64,000 bases of DNA from Candidatus Limnocylindrales bacterium (GTDB lineage: Bacteria > Desulfobacterota > Binatia > UBA1149 > CAITLU01): contig DASPNR010000030.1 of the NCBI GenBank assembly GCA_035626395.1, positions 186,001 through 250,000 on the forward strand. Reading direction: 5' to 3'. The stretch's first letter is position 1, and each line of letters begins with the position of its first letter. Positions 8,995 to 16,539 of the stretch are shown one piece after another. Position numbers and translations under genes: made by a program. The notes under the pieces are model-generated. The model had not been told where the DNA came from, did not search any database, and saw nothing but the letters and a program-made list of their open reading frames with translations.

Positions 8995-10146
8995 CTAGGC
9001 GGTGGCGGGAAGCTTCGCCAGCAGGTCGCGATACATCGTCAGCTGCTCGATCAGCTCCTCGATGCGTCTGGCGCGGCGCAGGCTGCGCTTGTCGCGCTCA
9101 CGCCGCCATTCCTCGACGCGCGCCGACAGGCGCTGCCGAAGCTCGGCGAGGTCGAGCGCGGCCGGCGTGTGATCGTGCACGATCGCCGACAGCGATGCGA
9201 TCTTCGCTTCGCTGCGGCGCGTGAGCCGCTCGAGCGTGCGGCGCGCGTTCTCGACCAGATCGGCGCGCGTGCTCTGGGAGCCCTGGTAGGTGAGGATCGC
9301 ACGGACGCGGCGCTCCCAGATCGTCTCGGGGCTCGTACGCTTGAGGTCGGTGGCGGCGCCGATCTTGGACATCAGCCAGATCGTCCACTTGCTCGGGTCG
9401 AAGGCCATGGCGCTGATGCCGTTTCGGTAGTCGTTCGGGAAGGTGTGGTGGTAGTTGTGGAATCCCTCGCCGAAGGTCAGCAGCGCCAGGAACCAGTTGT
9501 CGGCGGCGGTGACGTCGGGATTGTACGGGCGCTTGGTGCCCGAGTGCGCCCAGGAATTGATGAACCAGGTCGTATGGTGCGTGGCCACGATGCGCACGCC
9601 TCCCACCAGCAGCAGGCCGCCCCAGCCGCACAGGGCAACCGGGATGACGATGCTGACCAGGATGGCCAGCGGCACGTAGACCTTGTGCTGCAGCATCACC
9701 AGGCGGTCGTTCTTCAGGAAGTGGGGGATGCGCTGGTAGTTGGTCGGGCTCTCGCGCCGGAACAGCCAGCCCATGTGCGCATAGAAGAAGCCGCGGCGGC
9801 GGTTGTAGGGGTCCTTGTCCGTATCGATGTGCGAGTGGTGCTGGATGTGGTCCAGGGACCATTCCAGGGCCGAGCCCTGCCAGGCGGCAGATGCCGCGAT
9901 CAGCAGGAGCGCCTCCGCCACCGGATGCGCCTTGTAGGCGCGGTGCGAGATCAGGCGGTGGTAGCCGACGGTGATGGCCATGCCGCTGATCAGGAAGTAG
10001 GCCACGGCCAGAACGATCTCGGTCGCGGTTACCCCCGCGTAGTAGGCATAGAAGGGCCAGGCCATGGCGGCGAGGGTCGATCCGAGGATGAAGAGAACGG
10101 TGGGCCAGTTGATGGGTGATTGGTCGGAGGCAGTCGCTGTGCTCAT
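8995..10146 (-). CDS. Membrane acyl-CoA (delta-9-type) fatty acid desaturase
   Basis: A 383-residue di-iron desaturase. The three histidine boxes are HRLISH, HIQHHSH and HNYHH, in the usual spacing. Hydrophobic segments at about residues 15-60 and 165-215 fit four transmembrane helices. The start at 10146 (MSTATASDQ) gives the normal family N-terminus; an upstream in-frame extension to 10266 is not conserved-looking. The last 90 residues form a charged helical tail (RRSEAKIASL, EEWRRERDKRSLRRARRIEELIEQL), longer than in stearoyl-CoA desaturases but seen in some bacterial homologues. It introduces a double bond into membrane fatty acyl chains. Confidence 0.92.
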   Translation of the reverse strand: MSTATASDQSPINWPTVLFILGSTLAAMAWPFYAYYAGVTATEIVLAVAYFLISGMAITVGYHRLISHRAYKAHPVAEALLLIAASAAWQGSALEWSLDHIQHHSHIDTDKDPYNRRRGFFYAHMGWLFRRESPTNYQRIPHFLKNDRLVMLQHKVYVPLAILVSIVIPVALCGWGGLLLVGGVRIVATHHTTWFINSWAHSGTKRPYNPDVTAADNWFLALLTFGEGFHNYHHTFPNDYRNGISAMAFDPSKWTIWLMSKIGAATDLKRTSPETIWERRVRAILTYQGSQSTRADLVENARRTLERLTRRSEAKIASLSAIVHDHTPAALDLAELRQRLSARVEEWRRERDKRSLRRARRIEELIEQLTMYRDLLAKLPATA

Positions 10147-10282
10147 TACCGGCGAACTTTGCCATATCCGGTGCCGGTACTCTATCGAACAGTTGCCTGG
10201 GTCGACGATTCCCGTCCCGTCGAGGACGCAAACGCGCACGATGCGCGCAAGGAACCTGCCGCGCAACGGGGTGGAGAGCTAG

Positions 10283-10311
10283 TTGAAAACCCGCGGGTCC
10301 GCCATTATGAG
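10283..10311 (+). promoter_or_regulatory. Predicted sigma-70 promoter of inositol-3-phosphate synthase
   Basis: TTGAAA at 10283-10288 and TATGAG at 10306-10311 are separated by 17 bases, the optimal spacing for a housekeeping promoter. The following gene starts at 10387, leaving a leader of about 70 bases. Assigned by eye. Confidence 0.5.
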
Positions 10312-10386
10312 AGCGCCCGGCCACCATAAAGCTCGCACCTTTAGCTTCCCCGCGAGACCTACGACGAGGCAGGAGACGCACAGCCG

Positions 10387-11541
10387 ATGAGCAAGATCAG
10401 GGTCGCCATCGTAGGCGTGGGCAACTGTGCCAGCTCGCTCGTGCAGGGGATCCACTACTACAGCGACGACCAGCGGCTCGAGGAGGCGGTCGGGCTCATG
10501 CATCGGGAGATCGGCGGCTATCGGCCCGGCGACGTCGAAGTGGTGGCCGCCTACGACATCGATGCACGCAAGGTCGGCGCCGACGTCGCCGAAGCCATTT
10601 TCGCCCCGCCGAACTGCACCGTCAGCTTCTGTCCCGACGTCCCCGCCACCGGAACCAAGGTCCGCATGGGCGCCGTCCTCGACGGCTGCTCCGAGCACAT
10701 GGACGGCTACGCACCCGAGCGTACCTTCGTGGTCAGCAAGGAGCTGGAGCCCGAAGCGCACGACGTGGTGCGCGTGCTTCGCGACAGCGGCGCAGAGGTC
10801 GTCCTGAACTATCTGCCGGTGGGATCGGAGGCTGCCACGCGCTTCTACGCGCAGTGCGCACTGGATGCCGGCTGCGGCTTCATCAACAACATCCCCGTCT
10901 TCATCGCCAGTGACCCGGCCTGGGCCAAGCGCTTCGAGGAGCGCAACCTTCCGCTCATCGGCGACGACATCAAGGCGCAGGTCGGCGCCACCATTACGCA
11001 CCGCATGCTGACCGATCTCTTCGGCAAGCGCGGCGTGCGCATCGATCGCACCTACCAGCTCAACACCGGCGGCAACACCGACTTCCTCAACATGCTCAAC
11101 CGCCACCGCCTGGCTTCGAAGAAGATCTCCAAGACCGAGGCCGTCCAGTCCGTCGCCGCCGAGCGCCTCGACGACGACAACATCCATATCGGCCCCAGCG
11201 ACTACGTCCCCTGGCAGAAGGACAACAAGGTCTGCTTCCTGCGCATCGAAGGCCGGCTGTTCGGCGACGTGCCGATGAGCCTGGAGCTGCGCCTGTCGGT
11301 CGAGGACTCGCCGAACTCCGCCGGCGTCGCCATCGACGCCATCCGCTGCTGCCGCCTGGCACTGGACCGGGGCCGCGGCGGCGTGCTGTACGCGCCCGCC
11401 GCCTACTTCTGCAAGCACCCGCCGCGCCAGTACACCGATGACGAGGCGTATCGGCTCACCGAAGCGTTCATCGAGGGGAGTTGGGGGGAGACGGAGGCGG
11501 GGCATCTGGCGGTAGTCGACAAGGCTGCCGCGAAAGCCTGA
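10387..11541 (+). CDS. ino1: Inositol-3-phosphate synthase
   Basis: A 384-residue enzyme of the prokaryotic myo-inositol-1-phosphate synthase type, converting glucose 6-phosphate to inositol 3-phosphate with NAD. The NAD-binding start [22 protein letters not shown] is preserved here as [19 protein letters not shown], followed by [32 protein letters not shown], the catalytic-core segment [15 protein letters not shown] and [12 protein letters not shown]. Length agrees with actinobacterial and deltaproteobacterial homologues. An AGGAG ribosome-binding site lies upstream. It is divergent from the desaturase; a role in inositol phospholipid or compatible-solute synthesis is plausible but not shown here. 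Confidence 0.95.
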   Translation: MSKIRVAIVGVGNCASSLVQGIHYYSDDQRLEEAVGLMHREIGGYRPGDVEVVAAYDIDARKVGADVAEAIFAPPNCTVSFCPDVPATGTKVRMGAVLDGCSEHMDGYAPERTFVVSKELEPEAHDVVRVLRDSGAEVVLNYLPVGSEAATRFYAQCALDAGCGFINNIPVFIASDPAWAKRFEERNLPLIGDDIKAQVGATITHRMLTDLFGKRGVRIDRTYQLNTGGNTDFLNMLNRHRLASKKISKTEAVQSVAAERLDDDNIHIGPSDYVPWQKDNKVCFLRIEGRLFGDVPMSLELRLSVEDSPNSAGVAIDAIRCCRLALDRGRGGVLYAPAAYFCKHPPRQYTDDEAYRLTEAFIEGSWGETEAGHLAVVDKAAAKA

Positions 11542-11567
11542 GGAGAGAACGGTCGCGTGTCCGCCGT

Positions 11568-11588
11568 CCCGCCCCTATGGGGCGGCGG
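11568..11588 (+). terminator. Short GC hairpin after inositol-3-phosphate synthase
   Basis: CCGCCCC and GGGGCGG flank a TAT loop 27 bases after the stop codon. There is no U-tract, so it may end or stabilise the transcript without being a classical intrinsic terminator. Confidence 0.35.
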
Positions 11589-11726
11589 TGGTGCGTACAA
11601 CGAAGATTTCGTTGAGCAAGTGCGTGCCGGCTATAGCCTCGCCGCCGCGTACCCTGTACAAGCGTCGCCTCGCACCGTACGTGCTGGCGGTCCCGGGGAG
11701 GCTGCGGCGGCAGGGGCGACTGTTCG

Positions 11727-12248
11727 ATGCGACGACGGAATGCGCTGACAACTCCGGAACTTGCGCAGGTTGCCCTGTCGTTCCGGCGCGCCATCGAAGC
11801 GAGCAACCTCCGTCGCCATGCGCGCGTCATGCGGCGCTTTCCCACCGGTTGCTGCAAGCACAGCTCCCAGCTCCTTGCCCGCTACCTCGTCACCGAGCTT
11901 CATCTGCCGCTGGTCACGTTCGTCCACGGCGAGCGCGGCGGCGGCGACAAGGGCGACCCCTGGCAGTCCCACGTCTGGCTGCGCGTCAACGACCACATGG
12001 TCGACATCACCGCCGATCAGTACCCGGAAGTCGACGCTCCGATCATCTGCCTGGCCGGCGGCGGCTGGCATGCCAGCTGGGACCGTCAGCGCCAGCTCAC
12101 CTACGGCGAGATGATGTCCTTCGATCGCTGGGAAGGCCTGCGCTTCTCGCGCATGTACTACCGCGTGCTGCGCACGATGAACTACGTGCCGCGGCCGCGC
12201 GTCCACGTCCCGCTTCGCAACGGCGGCCCGCCGGCCGAGCCCGCCTGA
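11727..12248 (+). CDS. Putative papain/transglutaminase-like cysteine hydrolase
   Basis: A 173-residue protein of unknown function. A plausible Cys-His-Asp triad is visible: FPTGCCKHSSQLLARYL (Cys42 or Cys43), SHVWLRVNDHMVDIT (His82, Asp93) and ADQY. The order Cys, then about 40 residues to a His on a beta strand, then a nearby Asp is that of papain-like or transglutaminase-like folds. There is no signal peptide, so it should be cytoplasmic. It stands alone between inositol synthase and the redoxin. I do not recognise a named family and the enzyme activity is inference. Confidence 0.55.
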   Translation: MRRRNALTTPELAQVALSFRRAIEASNLRRHARVMRRFPTGCCKHSSQLLARYLVTELHLPLVTFVHGERGGGDKGDPWQSHVWLRVNDHMVDITADQYPEVDAPIICLAGGGWHASWDRQRQLTYGEMMSFDRWEGLRFSRMYYRVLRTMNYVPRPRVHVPLRNGGPPAEPA

Positions 12249-12306
12249 GCCGCATCCCCTCGCGACCGCGGCGCCTGCCGTCTAAGATGGCGGCGGAGGT
12301 CGCCGC

Positions 12307-13362
12307 ATGAGCTTCACCATCATCGAAGACGGCCGCGCCACCGACGTGCAGGCGCGCGTCATCGGCAACAGCGTCCGCATCGCACCTGCCGATGTCGAGC
12401 GCGCGCTCGGCTGGAGCCTGAAGAGCCAGGGCCTTTGCCGAGGCGACGTCTGCGTGCCGGTGACGCCCGGCGCCGCCATCGCCAGCGACGAAGGCATCGA
12501 TCTCGTCGCGCTGGCGTCCGCACTGGATCGCCCTCTGGCGCTCGACGTGGCGGCCGGCGCCGCATGCATCGGGGATTCGGCCCGCGAGCGTGCCGCCTCG
12601 CTGTCGGCAGGCGAGGCGCCCGACTTCACTCTGCCCGATCTTTCGGGGCGCATGCACAGCCTGAGCGATTACCGCGGCCGCAAGGTGCTGCTGATCGCTT
12701 GGGCGTCCTGGTGAGGGTGCCGGGAAGAGCTGTCGGTCTGGCAGCAACTTCAGCAAGAGCTCGGCGATCACGGCTTCACGGCGATCACGGTAGCGCTCGA
12801 CAAGTCGGCCGAAGACGCGCGCCCGTACATCGAGCGCGCAGCGCCGACGCATCCGGCGCTGATCGACAGCGAGCACGTCGTCGCGCATCGCTACGGCATC
12901 ATCAACATCTCGAGCGTCGTCTGGATCGACGAGAATGGACGCATCGTGCGGCCCCCGCTGATCGAGTATGGCACCGACATGTTCAAGGAGTTCCACGGCA
13001 AGGAGGCGGGCCCGCATCTCGATGGGCTCCGGCGCTGGGTTCGCACCGGCGAGCTGCCGATGAGCCGCGACGAGGCAGCGCGCGCGCAACTCCTGCCCAC
13101 GCACGACGAGCAGCTGGCCCGCGCCGAGTTCGGCCTGGCCTGGCACCTGTGGCAGCGAGGCGACCACGAGCGGGCGCAGCGTCATTTCGAGCGTGCCGGT
13201 GCGCTGGCGCCGCTGGACTGGACCATTCGTCGCGGCTCGATGCCGATCCAGGGCAAGGACCCGATGGGCCCCGACTTCTTCGACCTCTTCCGCGAGTGGA
13301 TGGACGCGGGACGTCCCGACTATCGCAGCCTTGCGCAGCAGCGCCGCGGCGGAGCGGCCTGA
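12307..13362 (+). CDS. Putative selenocysteine-containing redoxin (thioredoxin-fold), UGA at codon 136
   Basis: Two same-frame segments, 12307-12711 and 12715-13362, are separated only by TGA at 12712-12714. Read through, they give a 351-residue protein with an AhpC/TlpA-like thioredoxin fold: APDFTLPDLSGRMHSLSDYRGRKVLLIAWASW, then residue 136, then GCREELSVWQQLQQELG. The UGA replaces the active-site cysteine of WASWCxxC-type redoxins and Cys138 remains as partner, so Sec is the simplest reading. The fold continues with TAITVALDKSAEDARPYI and SSVVWIDENGRIV. Residues 1-100 form an extra N-terminal domain with CRGDVC, and residues 275-310 resemble one TPR. No signal peptide, so cytoplasmic. An intact GGAGG-type site precedes the ATG. 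A UGA-inactivated pseudogene is the alternative, but no other lesion occurs. Confidence 0.8.
12712..12743 (+). promoter_or_regulatory. Candidate bacterial SECIS element following the UGA
   Basis: Directly after the UGA, TGCCGG (12718-12723) can pair with CTGGCA (12738-12743; one G-U pair). Inside, GA and TC close a small apical loop GCTG at 15-18 bases after the UGA, with G in its first position. Bacterial SECIS hairpins lie immediately 3' of the UGA, inside the coding sequence, with a G at the start of the apical loop. Structure drawn by hand; no energy calculated. Confidence 0.5.
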
Positions 13363-13369
13363 TCGACCG

Positions 13370-13966
13370 ATGGCGCTGTCGCTTCGTGCCGCCACTTTCG
13401 GCGACGCGCCCGCCATTGCAGCCGTCTACGCGCCGTACGTCCAGCACACGGTCATCTCGTTCGAGGAGATCGCGCCTACGGCCGAGCAGATGCACGACCG
13501 CATGGCCGCGAGCATCGCGTCCCATCCCTGGCTCGTTGCGTGCCGTGACGGCGAGGTGGTCGGCTACGCGTACTCGTCGCGGCACCGCGAGCGCGCGGCC
13601 TATCGGTGGTCGGTCGACGTCTCGGTCTATCTCAGCGCGCGATGGCACCGGGGCGGAATCGGGCGTGCGCTGTACACGACGCTGCTGGCCGCGCTGCGCG
13701 AGCTCGGCTTCGCACGCGCGTACGCCGGCATCACGCTTCCCAACCAGGCCAGCGTGGGCCTGCACGAGGCGATGGGCTTCACGCTCGTCGGCGTCTACCA
13801 GGGCGTGGGCTACAAGAACGGCGCCTGGCGTGATGTCGGCTGGTGGGATTGCCGTCTCGATGGCGCGATGCCCCAGCCGCAGGAGCCTCGTTCCTTCGCT
13901 GAGCTGAAGAACTCGCGCGCGTGGGAGCGATGCCTCGATGCAGGCATGCGCCTGCTGGCGCGCTGA
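13370..13966 (+). CDS. GNAT N-acetyltransferase (phosphinothricin acetyltransferase-like)
   Basis: A 198-residue protein. Start 13370 is taken because the conserved LSLRAATFGDAPAIAAVYAPYV begins at once, and the longer upstream frame overlaps the redoxin. Typical Pat/MnaT features are HTVISFEE near residue 30, VDVSVYLSARWHRGGIGRALY (acetyl-CoA-binding R-x-x-G-x-G/A region) and GFARAYAGITLPNQASVGLHEAMGF. Homologues acetylate phosphinothricin or methionine sulfone/sulfoximine. It lies 7 bp after the redoxin stop and is probably co-transcribed with it. The acceptor substrate is unknown. Confidence 0.85.
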   Translation: MALSLRAATFGDAPAIAAVYAPYVQHTVISFEEIAPTAEQMHDRMAASIASHPWLVACRDGEVVGYAYSSRHRERAAYRWSVDVSVYLSARWHRGGIGRALYTTLLAALRELGFARAYAGITLPNQASVGLHEAMGFTLVGVYQGVGYKNGAWRDVGWWDCRLDGAMPQPQEPRSFAELKNSRAWERCLDAGMRLLAR

Positions 13967-14057
13967 GCGTGGCCGCGCCGGTGACTCGACAACCGGCTCC
14001 GCATGGCTTAGGCCTGACTACAGGACGTGTGTCTGGAGCGTTCGAGGAGCAAATGCC

Positions 14058-14426
14058 GTGGCCGATCCCATCAAGCTCGACGAACTGCAGGTCGATCGAA
14101 ACAACCTCTACCGCGAAGACGTCTTCACCGACCTGCGCGTGGCATCGATCCGCCGGCTGATTCCGATCAAGGCCGACGGCAGCGACGACCCTTCGCGGCC
14201 GACGCTCTTCACTGCCGAAACCCAGATCCTGACCCCGCAGGGCCTGGTCCCGGTCCACGCGCCGGTGGAGGCCGGCTCTCTGCAGGAAGCGATCGACAAG
14301 TTTCCCGAGGCCATCCAGGCGGGCGTGGACCGCATGATCGAGGAGGCGCGCGAAATGCGCCGGCAGGCGGCCAACCGCATCATCACCCCGCAGGAAGCCG
14401 CGGGCGGCAAGATCATCCTCGGCTAG
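14058..14426 (+). CDS. Conserved small cytosolic protein
   Basis: A 122-residue acidic protein starting at GTG 14058, preferred because GAGGAG lies 8 bases upstream and the protein then begins ADPIKLDELQVDRNNLYREDVFTDL. A longer frame back to 13938 overlaps the GNAT gene. Recognisable blocks are ASIRRLIPIKADGS, TLFTAETQILTPQG, LQEAIDKFPEAI and a C-terminal amphipathic helix (MIEEAREMRRQAANRI). No signal peptide, membrane segment or catalytic motif is seen. I recall similar short uncharacterised proteins in proteobacteria but no function. Confidence 0.7.
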   Translation: MADPIKLDELQVDRNNLYREDVFTDLRVASIRRLIPIKADGSDDPSRPTLFTAETQILTPQGLVPVHAPVEAGSLQEAIDKFPEAIQAGVDRMIEEAREMRRQAANRIITPQEAAGGKIILG

Positions 14427-14447
14427 GGAATCGTCGGGCAGAAAAAA

Positions 14448-14493
14448 CCGCGGCCGACGGTGGGGAGCCTATTCTCCTCATCGCCGACCGCGG
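14448..14493 (-). terminator. Intrinsic terminator of the MarR gene
   Basis: A 20-bp stem (14448-14467 with 14474-14493; two mismatches and two G-U pairs) encloses a CCTATT loop. On the minus strand the stem is followed directly by six T residues (complement of A14442-14447). It lies 55 bases past the MarR stop codon. It also faces the small plus-strand gene ending at 14426 and may end both transcripts. Confidence 0.8.
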
Positions 14494-14547
14494 CACCGGG
14501 TGCGCCCGTAATGGGCGGTTCGTGTATATGCACCTAAAGTGCGCGGG

Positions 14548-15060
14548 TCAAACGGCGCCGTCCGTGCCCTGGCAGTCGTGGGGGCTCTCGAAGAGCCGGG
14601 TCCCGGAAGGCTGTCTGGCCGCGCCGATCGCCACCGTCAGGTCCTCGAGCATCCGCTCCAGGCGCTCGGCCCCGAGCTTGGCGACGACCTGCCTCTGAAC
14701 CTCCTCCCATAGCGGCAGCGCCGCCTGCAACGCCGCTTTGCCCTCCTCGGTCAGGCAGATGCTGCGGATGCGCTTGTCGTCGCCGCAGTTGGTGCAGATC
14801 AGGCCCTGCTTCTCCAGGGGCTTGATGTTCCGCGTCAGCGTCGTCCGATCCATCACCAGAAGCTCGGCCAGCCGTGAGATGGGCAGGCTGCCGGCCTTGT
14901 GCGTCATGGCCAGGAGCCCGAGCTGGGTCGCACGCAGCCCGCACGGTCGCAACGCCTCGTCGTAGAGCTGGGTGACGGCGCGCGCTGCCTGCCGAAGGTT
15001 GAGGCAGACGCAGTCGCCGGCCGAGCGCGGCGGCGCGGGCCTGTCGGGCGGATTGCTCAT
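14548..15060 (-). CDS. MarR family transcriptional regulator
   Basis: A 170-residue winged-helix regulator. Start 15060 (MSNPPDRPAP) is chosen because the MarR fold begins soon after; the frame stays open upstream but overlaps the next gene. The dimerisation helix CLNLRQAARAVTQLYDEALRPCGLRATQLGLLAMTH, recognition helix MDRTTLTRNIKPLEKQGL and wing DDKRIRSICLTEEGKAAL are clear. Cysteines are frequent (CVCLNL, RPCG, CTNCGDD); CTNC just before the wing could make it redox responsive, which is inference. The target is unknown; the adjacent secreted protein gene or itself are the obvious candidates. Confidence 0.9.
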   Translation of the reverse strand: MSNPPDRPAPPRSAGDCVCLNLRQAARAVTQLYDEALRPCGLRATQLGLLAMTHKAGSLPISRLAELLVMDRTTLTRNIKPLEKQGLICTNCGDDKRIRSICLTEEGKAALQAALPLWEEVQRQVVAKLGAERLERMLEDLTVAIGAARQPSGTRLFESPHDCQGTDGAV

Positions 15061-15086
15061 CGTCGGGCGCTGCGAAGCTGCGCTCG

Positions 15087-15551
15087 CTATTCGTGCGCCT
15101 CGTGCTCGGCGCCGCCGTGATTGCACCTGGTCTTGAGCTGGCCCTTCTCGTCGGTGGTCGCGACGATGTTGGCGCGGTATCCCGCACCGAGCTCGGCCTG
15201 CACGCCGCCGCCGGGCACTTCGATGGCAGGCGCCTGTCCTGCCGTCCTGGCGTCGGCCTCGGCCGCACCGGCCGCCGCTCCAGCGGCCGGCGGCGTCGTC
15301 AGCTCGCCGGTCTCCGGATCGATGTAGGCTCGCACGCCTGCTCCTTCGGGAGCCTTGGCATCGGCCGCGGCCTCGGCCTTGCCGGCGCATCCGCAACCGC
15401 CGGCTTCCTTTGCCTGATCGCAGGCCTGCTCCTTCTGGGCGCACGAGGGGTCCCCGCATTCGGCAGCGGCCGGCGTGGCCGACAGCGCGGCCGCCGCGGC
15501 CAGTGAGACCGCCAGCGCGGCCGATCGGTGGATGATCCGGTAGCTCTTCAT
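15087..15551 (-). CDS. Secreted cysteine-rich protein of unknown function
   Basis: A 154-residue protein with a signal peptide (MKSYRIIHRSAALAVSLAAAAALSATPAAA, cleavage near residue 30). The mature N-terminus is Cys-rich (ECGDPSCAQKEQACDQ, GGCGCAG), seven cysteines in about 30 residues. A short conserved-looking segment, GVRAYIDPETGELTTPP, is followed by an Ala-rich linker and an end with KTRCNHGGAEHEAHE. AYIDPETGEL occurs in many uncharacterised periplasmic proteins. The Cys cluster and His-rich tail suggest metal binding, but nothing more can be supported. It is 26 bp upstream of marR on the same strand and may share its transcript. Confidence 0.6.
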   Translation of the reverse strand: MKSYRIIHRSAALAVSLAAAAALSATPAAAECGDPSCAQKEQACDQAKEAGGCGCAGKAEAAADAKAPEGAGVRAYIDPETGELTTPPAAGAAAGAAEADARTAGQAPAIEVPGGGVQAELGAGYRANIVATTDEKGQLKTRCNHGGAEHEAHE

Positions 15552-15778
15552 CGCAAAACCTCCTGGCGCCGCCGGGGCGCCTGCGTCCGGCCATAGTAGG
15601 CGTTGCCAGCAGTCGGAGCGAGTCGGTGGACGCCGGGCCGCCGCTCGACGGCAGCACGGCCGTCACGATGCCGGCGTCAGCGTTGCATCGATGAGAGGGA
15701 GAGCGAACGGGCGTGGATGGCGGAGTCGTGGCAAGTGCGTCGCGCGTCGGGCGCTGAGCGCGGCACGATCACGAGGCG

Positions 15779-15800
15779 CTAACGAAAAACTAACCAAAAA
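15779..15800 (+). promoter_or_regulatory. Predicted Pho box upstream of phoB
   Basis: Two direct repeats, CTAACGAAAAA and CTAACCAAAAA, sit exactly 11 bp apart, the spacing of PhoB half-sites. They end about 50 bases before the phoB start. The same CTNAC core at 11-bp spacing precedes the porin and pstS genes. Confidence 0.65.
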
Positions 15801-15850
15801 CGGAAGCCGGAATTCTTCCCCTGCACCCCGTGCCGTGCGAGAAGGCGCAC

Positions 15851-16537
15851 ATGGCACGCGAAACGATTCTCGTCGTCGAGGACGAGGACGATATCGCCGA
15901 GCTCATTCGCTACAACCTGCAGACCGAGAACTACACGGTCGTGGTAGCCGAGAGCGGCGAGAAGGGCCTGCAGGCGGCGCAAACGTCTCCGCCCGATCTG
16001 CTGCTGCTCGATCTGATGCTGCCGGGCATGGACGGCCTGGAGGTGTGTCGCGCGCTGAAGGCGGATCGAAACACGGCGAGCATCCCCATCATCATGGTCT
16101 CGGCGCGAGGAGCCGAGAGCGACGTCGTGGCCGGTCTCGAGCTCGGCGCCGAGGATTACGTGACCAAGCCCTTCAGCACCAGGGTGCTCATCGCACGCGT
16201 GCGTACCACGCTGCGGCGCCGCAATCGCAGGGTTCCGGACGAAGACGAGCCGATCCGCATCCATGACATCGAGATTCATCCCGGACGACAGCAGGTGCGT
16301 GCCGACGGCGCCGACGTCGCACTGACCAACACGGAATTTCGCATCCTCCACTTCCTTGCGCGACGGCCGGGTTGGGTCTTCACGCGCTACCAGATCGTCG
16401 ACGGCATTCGCGGCGAGAACTATCCGGTAACGGAGCGATCGGTGGACGTGCAGGTCGTCGCCCTGCGCCGGAAGCTCGGCGGCTTCGGCGGCCTCATCGA
16501 GACGGTGCGCGGCGTCGGCTATCGCTTGAAGGAATAG
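15851..16537 (+). CDS. phoB: Phosphate regulon response regulator PhoB
   Basis: A 228-residue OmpR/PhoB-class regulator. Start 15851 gives MARETILVVEDEDDIAEL; an earlier ATG at 15830 adds seven residues. The receiver domain has the acidic pocket E10-D11-D13, phosphoacceptor Asp54 (LLLLDLMLPGMDGLEV), Ser near 83 (MVSARGAE) and Lys near 105 (VTKPFS). The C-terminal winged helix is ALTNTEFRILHFLARRPGWVFTRYQIVDGI and ERSVDVQVVALRRKLG. It is followed after 2 bp by the kinase and then by porin and pst genes, which fixes its identity as the phosphate regulator. Confidence 0.93.
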   Translation: MARETILVVEDEDDIAELIRYNLQTENYTVVVAESGEKGLQAAQTSPPDLLLLDLMLPGMDGLEVCRALKADRNTASIPIIMVSARGAESDVVAGLELGAEDYVTKPFSTRVLIARVRTTLRRRNRRVPDEDEPIRIHDIEIHPGRQQVRADGADVALTNTEFRILHFLARRPGWVFTRYQIVDGIRGENYPVTERSVDVQVVALRRKLGGFGGLIETVRGVGYRLKE

Positions 16538-16539
16538 CG

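Noticed and set aside
12307-12714. Redoxin as a pseudogene split by a stop codon
   Set aside because: There is one stop only, at the catalytic position, with intact conserved sequence on both sides and a following hairpin; recoding explains this better.
12097-13416. 439-codon minus-strand frame opposite the redoxin
   Set aside because: The plus-strand redoxin has clear fold motifs on both sides of the UGA. The minus frame has none.
15663-15857. Small minus-strand frame in the phoB promoter region
   Set aside because: It covers the Pho box and phoB start, and has no start signal or similarity.
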